DNA of 64,000 bases from Tragulus kanchil (Eukaryota; Chordata; Mammalia; Artiodactyla; Tragulidae): positions 93,771,608-93,835,607 of the forward strand of contig JAIOJX010000025.1 in the NCBI GenBank assembly GCA_022376925.1. The letters are read 5' to 3'. The notes beneath the pieces were generated by a model, which worked only from the letters and a program-made list of their open reading frames with translations, was not told the origin of the DNA and did not search any database. A program made the position numbers and the translations under genes. Below, one piece after another: positions 59,957 through 64,000 of the stretch; position 1 is the stretch's first letter; each line of letters begins with the position of its first letter.

Positions 59957-60746
59957 CTTTCCAGCCTTTTCTTATAGAACATTAACTAGACAGTGGAACA
60001 TGTCCACAGAGCTGCCTGTCTACTCGCACTGGATCTTTGTTGTGATTGAAAAACAAAGCTCTGGTTTGTGACACCACTGAGATTTCTGAGTTAATTTGTA
60101 CCTTTACTATCATGAAGTCTACCGCATGGGCAGTGTGCTTTTCATGTGTTTATGTTTTCATATATTTGCTGGTCATATCTGTGATTATGAATCTGTGTAC
60201 TGTTTCTCCTACCATTGCAAATTTTGCTATTTGATGGTTTTCTTTTTGCTTAATGATTTATAAGTGTCCGCTAACTGTTCTCAGCTGTATGTGTTCCAAA
60301 TACTTTCACCCAGTTTTCTGTTTGGGTTTTTTTCATGTTGAATACATTGTCTTTCAGTGTTTGAAAGCTTTTTATTTCAGTGAAGTCAGATTCATCAGTC
60401 TTTTCCTTTTCTGCTTTTTTACATCTTATTTAAGAAGTCCTCACCTACTTTGAGGTCATTTAGAAAATCTTTTTTGATTATTTTCCAATAGTTTTAAAAG
60501 TTTCCTTTGTATATATTTAGGCCTTAGTCCTTCATTTGAAATTGAAGTTTGTGTAAAGCATAAAATAAGAATCTCATAAATGAAAGTCAGTCAACTTATA
60601 TTTCTTCAATAGTTTGTCTTTCCCCTACTTTTTGAAATAGTATTTCTGTTATATAACAAATGTTTTTATGTCTGTTTCTGGACTGTATTATTTGTTGCTT
60701 TTCTGTGTCTATTACCACAGTAATGACTTAATTAGTGATATCTGGG

Positions 60747-60961
60747 TGTATGTGCTCAGTTGCTCCTGTCATGTCCAACTTTTTGCCACTCTGAATCATA
60801 ACCTGCCAGGCTCCTTTCCCAATGGGATTCTCCAGGCAAGATACTGGGGGAGTGGGTTGCCATGATCTTCTTAAGGGGATCTGCCTGACTTAGGGATCAA
60901 ACCTGTGTCTCTTATGTCTCCTGCATTAGCAGGTGGGCTCTTTACCAGATGGGAATCCCCA
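60747..60961 (-). mobile_element. Bov-tA SINE
   Basis: Reads TATGTGCTCAGTTGCTCCTG, GTCATGTCCAACTTTTTGCC, CCAATGGGATTCTCCAGGC, GGATCAAACCTGTGTCTC, CCTGCATTAGCAGGTGGGC in antisense Bov-tA order, ending GAATCCCC. Confidence 0.88.
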
Positions 60962-61893
60962 TCTGATAGTATATATTTCTTCAGTTTTTCATTTTTGCAA
61001 ATTATCTTTGCCATGCTTTGTCTTTTGCTTTTGAAGTTGAATATTGTCAAGTTTCATGAGAAATTTTACTTAGATTTAAAGAGAATTAATTTTATGAACC
61101 TGGGATTCCAGCCTTTTCTTATAGAACATTAACTAGACAGTGGAACATGTCCACAGAGCTGCCTGTCTACTCGCACTGGATCTTTGTTGTGATTGAAAAA
61201 CAAAGCTCTGGTTTGTGACACCACTGAGATTTCTGAGTTAATTTGTACCTTTACTATCATGAAGTCTACCGCATGGGCAGTGTGCTTTTCATGTGTTTAT
61301 GTTTTCATATATTTGCTGGTCATATCTGTGATTATGAATCTGTGTACTGTTTCTCCTACCATTGCAAATTTTGCTATTTGATGGTTTTCTTTTTGCTTAA
61401 TGATTTATAAGTGTCCGCTAACTGTTCTCAGCTGTATGTGTTCCAAATACTTTCACCCAGTTTTCTGTTTGGGTTTTTTTCATGTTGAATACATTGTCTT
61501 TCAGTGTTTGAAAGCTTTTTATTTCAGTGAAGTCAGATTCATCAGTCTTTTCCTTTTCTGCTTTTTTACATCTTATTTAAGAAGTCCTCACCTACTTTGA
61601 GGTCATTTAGAAAATCTTTTTTGATTATTTTCCAATAGTTTTAAAAGTTTCCTTTGTATATATTTAGGCCTTAGTCCTTCATTTGAAATTGAAGTTTGTG
61701 TAAAGCATAAAATAAGAATCTCATAAATGAAAGTCAGTCAACTTATATTTCTTCAATAGTTTGTCTTTCCCCTACTTTTTGAAATAGTATTTCTGTTATA
61801 TAACAAATGTTTTTATGTCTGTTTCTGGACTGTATTATTTGTTGCTTTTCTGTGTCTATTACCACAGTAATGACTTAATTAGTGATATCTGGG

Positions 61894-62108
61894 TGTATGT
61901 GCTCAGTTGCTCCTGTCATGTCCAACTTTTTGCCACTCTGAATCATAACCTGCCAGGCTCCTTTCCCAATGGGATTCTCCAGGCAAGATACTGGGGGAGT
62001 GGGTTGCCATGATCTTCTTAAGGGGATCTGCCTGACTTAGGGATCAAACCTGTGTCTCTTATGTCTCCTGCATTAGCAGGTGGGCTCTTTACCAGATGGG
62101 AATCCCCA
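61894..62108 (-). mobile_element. Bov-tA SINE, second printed copy
   Basis: Same insertion as 60747-60961, repeated by duplication 19. Confidence 0.88.
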
Positions 62109-63070
62109 TCTGATAGTATATATTTCTTCAGTTTTTCATTTTTGCAAATTATCTTTGCCATGCTTTGTCTTTTGCTTTTGAAGTTGAATATTGTCAAGTT
62201 TCATGAGAAATTTTACTTAGATTTAAAGAGAATTAATTTTATGAACCTGGCGTTCTATCCATGACCATCATGCAACTTTCCCCTTGCACAGGTCTTCTTT
62301 AATTTCTTTTGATTTTTTTTTAAATTATAATTTTCTTCTAACTGTACTTAAAATTATAATTTTCTTCTAGATCTCCTTTTTTACATAATATAAATGGAAT
62401 ACTTATTATATCTTCAAGCTTTGTTGCTAATGTTTAGTGTTGAAACTGATTTTTATTCTTGACTTTATATCTGAAAAATTTGACACATTTTTATTAGTTC
62501 TAATATTTTTCAATTCTCTTTGACTTCCTTTGTAGACAGTCATATCATCTGGAAATAATGAGAATTGTTTCTTCCTTTTCAAACCTCTGATCATTTTATT
62601 TTCTCTTGTGCTATTTTCCAGGACTTCCAGTATAAGGTTAAATAGAAATGATGGTAGAATGCCTTCTTGAGTTGCTTGCTGATTTTAAGGAAACTTTCTA
62701 CATTTGATTTTTACATATTATCATTGTATTTTTATTTTCTTTATTGGGGGGGATGAGCGAGGGAGGTCTTCTTTCATAATGCCAGGCATATAGCAGACCT
62801 CTGATAAAATCTTGAAAATGAACATAAAAATTGCTTCTTGCTTTTTGTTTCAAATGAAAGTAGTTGGTATGCTTTCATATATATTTTCTTCATGCATATA
62901 CTCATTAGGTTTATGGTGTTTGTTAAGGTGTTTGGTAAGTATGTTTTATAAACTTACATTTTGCTATGAATTTTATTTTGAGTGAATGTTAAATTTTAGT
63001 AAATGTTCCTTCACATCTGTTAAGATAATTGCATGGCTTTTCTCCCATGGAGGAGTTATACTCATAGAAT

Positions 63071-63290
63071 TTTTTTTTTTTGGCCTCTTTTATTGTTTAT
63101 CTATTTATTTATTTTCATCCATCTTTATTCTCTGGCCGTGTGGGCCTCCCATTGCAGTGGCCTCTCTCATTTTAGAGCACTGACTCTGGTCTCATGCGCT
63201 CCAGAGCACTAGCTAGTAATTGAACACACTGGGCCAGCCACTCTGCAGCATGTGGGATCTTCCCAGGCCAGGGATGGAACTAGCGCCCTT
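63071..63290 (-). mobile_element. Short-form SINE lacking its tRNA head
   Basis: The family 3' part and middle are present in antisense (GGCCTCTTTTATTG to GATGGAACTAGCGCCCTT), but the head that should follow (TGCACTGCAAGG... GGGAAGCCC) is missing. It breaks exactly where the next SINE's tail begins. Confidence 0.85.
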
Positions 63291-63619
63291 TTTTTAAAGA
63301 TTTATTTATTTATTTATTTTGGGCGGGGGTCGGGGTTGGTGAGGGAGGGGAGCGGGCAGGCCACTTCTATTGGTCTTTCATTTCTCTATTTTCATCCATC
63401 TTTGTTCTTTGGCTCCTGTGGGCCTCCCATCGCGGTGGCGTCTGTTATTGCAGTGCGCCGGCTCTGGGCGCATGCGCTCCAGACCTCCGGCTCGGTGATT
63501 GGACACATCCATCCAGCCGTTCTGTGGCACGTGGGATCTTCCCAGGCCAGGGCTCGAACCGGCGCCCCTTGCACTGCAAGGCGGTGTCCTTACCCACTGG
63601 ACCACCAGGGGAAGCCCCC
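63291..63619 (-). mobile_element. CHR-1-related tRNA-Glu SINE, long form with T+ tail
   Basis: Complete element with tail AATAAATAAATAAATCTTT and A run on the minus strand, C-rich extension, CpG-rich body (CATCGCGGTGGCG, GTGCGCCGGCTCTGGGCGC) and head ending GGGGCTTCCCC. Only a 5-base CCCTT is shared by the two sides. Confidence 0.93.
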
Positions 63620-63839
63620 TTATGGAGTTTTTAGCCTTAAACCAACAGTGCATCACTGCGATAAACCAGTTCTGAACCTGAGTTTGATACATATTTTTAA
63701 ATACTTTTAAAGTATTCATAGCTGATAATTGTATTTAGTATTTTTGCATCTAGGTTAATAGTTTTGCTGTGTCTACTTTTGACATAATGTTGTGCTAGCC
63801 TTTATGATATTTATACCAAAAATAAATACAACAGAAAAC

Positions 63840-63995
63840 CTCAACAGGAGACGTCTCCCCAGTTCAATTCCTAGGTCAGAAAGATTCCCTCAGCTCACTC
63901 CAGTACTCGTACCTGGAGAATCCCATGGACAGAGGAGCCTGGTGGGCTGCAGTCTCCAAGATCAGAGTCAGATAAGACCAAGCAATTAAACTGAA
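63840..63995 (+). mobile_element. 5'-truncated Bov-tA SINE
   Basis: Plus-strand order: CAGTTCAATTCCTAGGTCAG, CACTCCAGTACTCGTACCTGG, GAATCCCATGGACAGAGGAGC, GGTGGGCTGCAGTCTCC, then GATCAGAGTCAGATAAGACC. The first part of the tRNA head is missing or altered. Confidence 0.8.
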
Positions 63996-64000
63996 CTAAT

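Larger units (their letters stand above)
59959..62250. repeat. Tandem duplication 19 (59959-61103 and 61106-62250)
   Basis: Offset exactly 1147 with no mismatch noticed. The unit starts within the target-site duplication of the SINE at 59623 and contains old L1 sequence and a Bov-tA. Confidence 0.97.
60070..63790 (-). mobile_element. Old L1 LINE, interrupted by four SINE insertions as printed
   Basis: Antisense L1 ORF2 phrases recur in order: CACCTACTTTGAGGTCATTTAG, TTCTAGATCTCCTTTTTTACATAATA, CAGGACTTCCAGTATAAGG, and after the SINEs ACCAACAGTGCATCACTGCG. Bov-tA (printed twice through duplication 19) and two CHR-1-related SINEs are inserted. No intact frame. Confidence 0.65.

Noticed and set aside
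59496..60071. The longest open frame in the window, 191 codons on the plus strand
   Set aside because: Most of it lies in the antisense of a long-form SINE (59623-59956), with L1-like sequence before and after. No splice context or conserved domain.
829..62250. A new tandem-repeat or satellite system with a ~1.1 kb period
   Set aside because: Each unit occurs only two (locally three) times and different units share no sequence. A satellite would repeat one unit.

Overview
The window is nuclear DNA of a ruminant. The evidence is its interspersed repeats: Bov-tA SINEs, a piece of BovB (RTE) LINE 3' end, CHR/CHR-1-type tRNA-Glu SINEs, L1 LINEs, MLT1-type LTR relics and MIR/L2 fossils. No bacterial, plasmid or phage gene, CRISPR array, rRNA gene or functional tRNA gene is visible. 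Eleven independent insertions (fifteen copies as printed) belong to a tRNA-Glu SINE related to CHR-1. Its 3' half is not one I know from cattle or sheep, so a lineage outside Bovidae, perhaps a chevrotain (Tragulidae), is possible. That last step is inference.

The dominant structural fact is that the window contains 19 direct, almost perfect tandem duplications. Every unit is 1.00-1.19 kb, whatever the content (L1, LTR, SINE or exon). The duplicated segments are unrelated to one another, several overlap in a staircase so that a stretch occurs three times, and mismatches and single-base indels concentrate at the junctions. This is best explained as unmerged overlaps between successive contigs (false duplication). 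Collapsing them would shorten the 64 kb to about 43 kb. I list each pair so they can be discounted.

Layout: 1-3540 old L1-lineage sequence; 3541-8540 unrecognised sequence with one CHR SINE; 8545-11995 MLT1-type LTR relics and a Bov-tA; 12000-12790 old L1 with a BovB fragment; 12800-14984 a candidate coding exon (printed twice) beside a SINE; 15306-23681 mostly unrecognised sequence with SINEs, L2/MIR pieces and one weak minus-strand exon candidate; 23682-33378 SINE, Bov-tA and an ancient long repeat; 33379-41021 L1 copies with nested SINEs; 39925-47350 ancient long-repeat copies; 47810-52881 L1, SINEs and MIR; 53416-53490 a second candidate exon; 53725-56742 L1 and CHR-1; 58264-58365 a weak third exon; 59140-64000 old L1 carrying Bov-tA and SINE insertions.

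Genes: the plus strand carries two well-supported internal exons (13122-13275 and 53416-53490) with strong splice sites and matching phase 0, plus a possible terminal exon at 58264-58365 in the same phase. They look like neighbouring exons of one protein-coding gene whose introns fill most of the window. I do not recognise the protein. Nothing else in the window behaves like a gene; the many 60-190-codon open frames lie in repeats or are chance.
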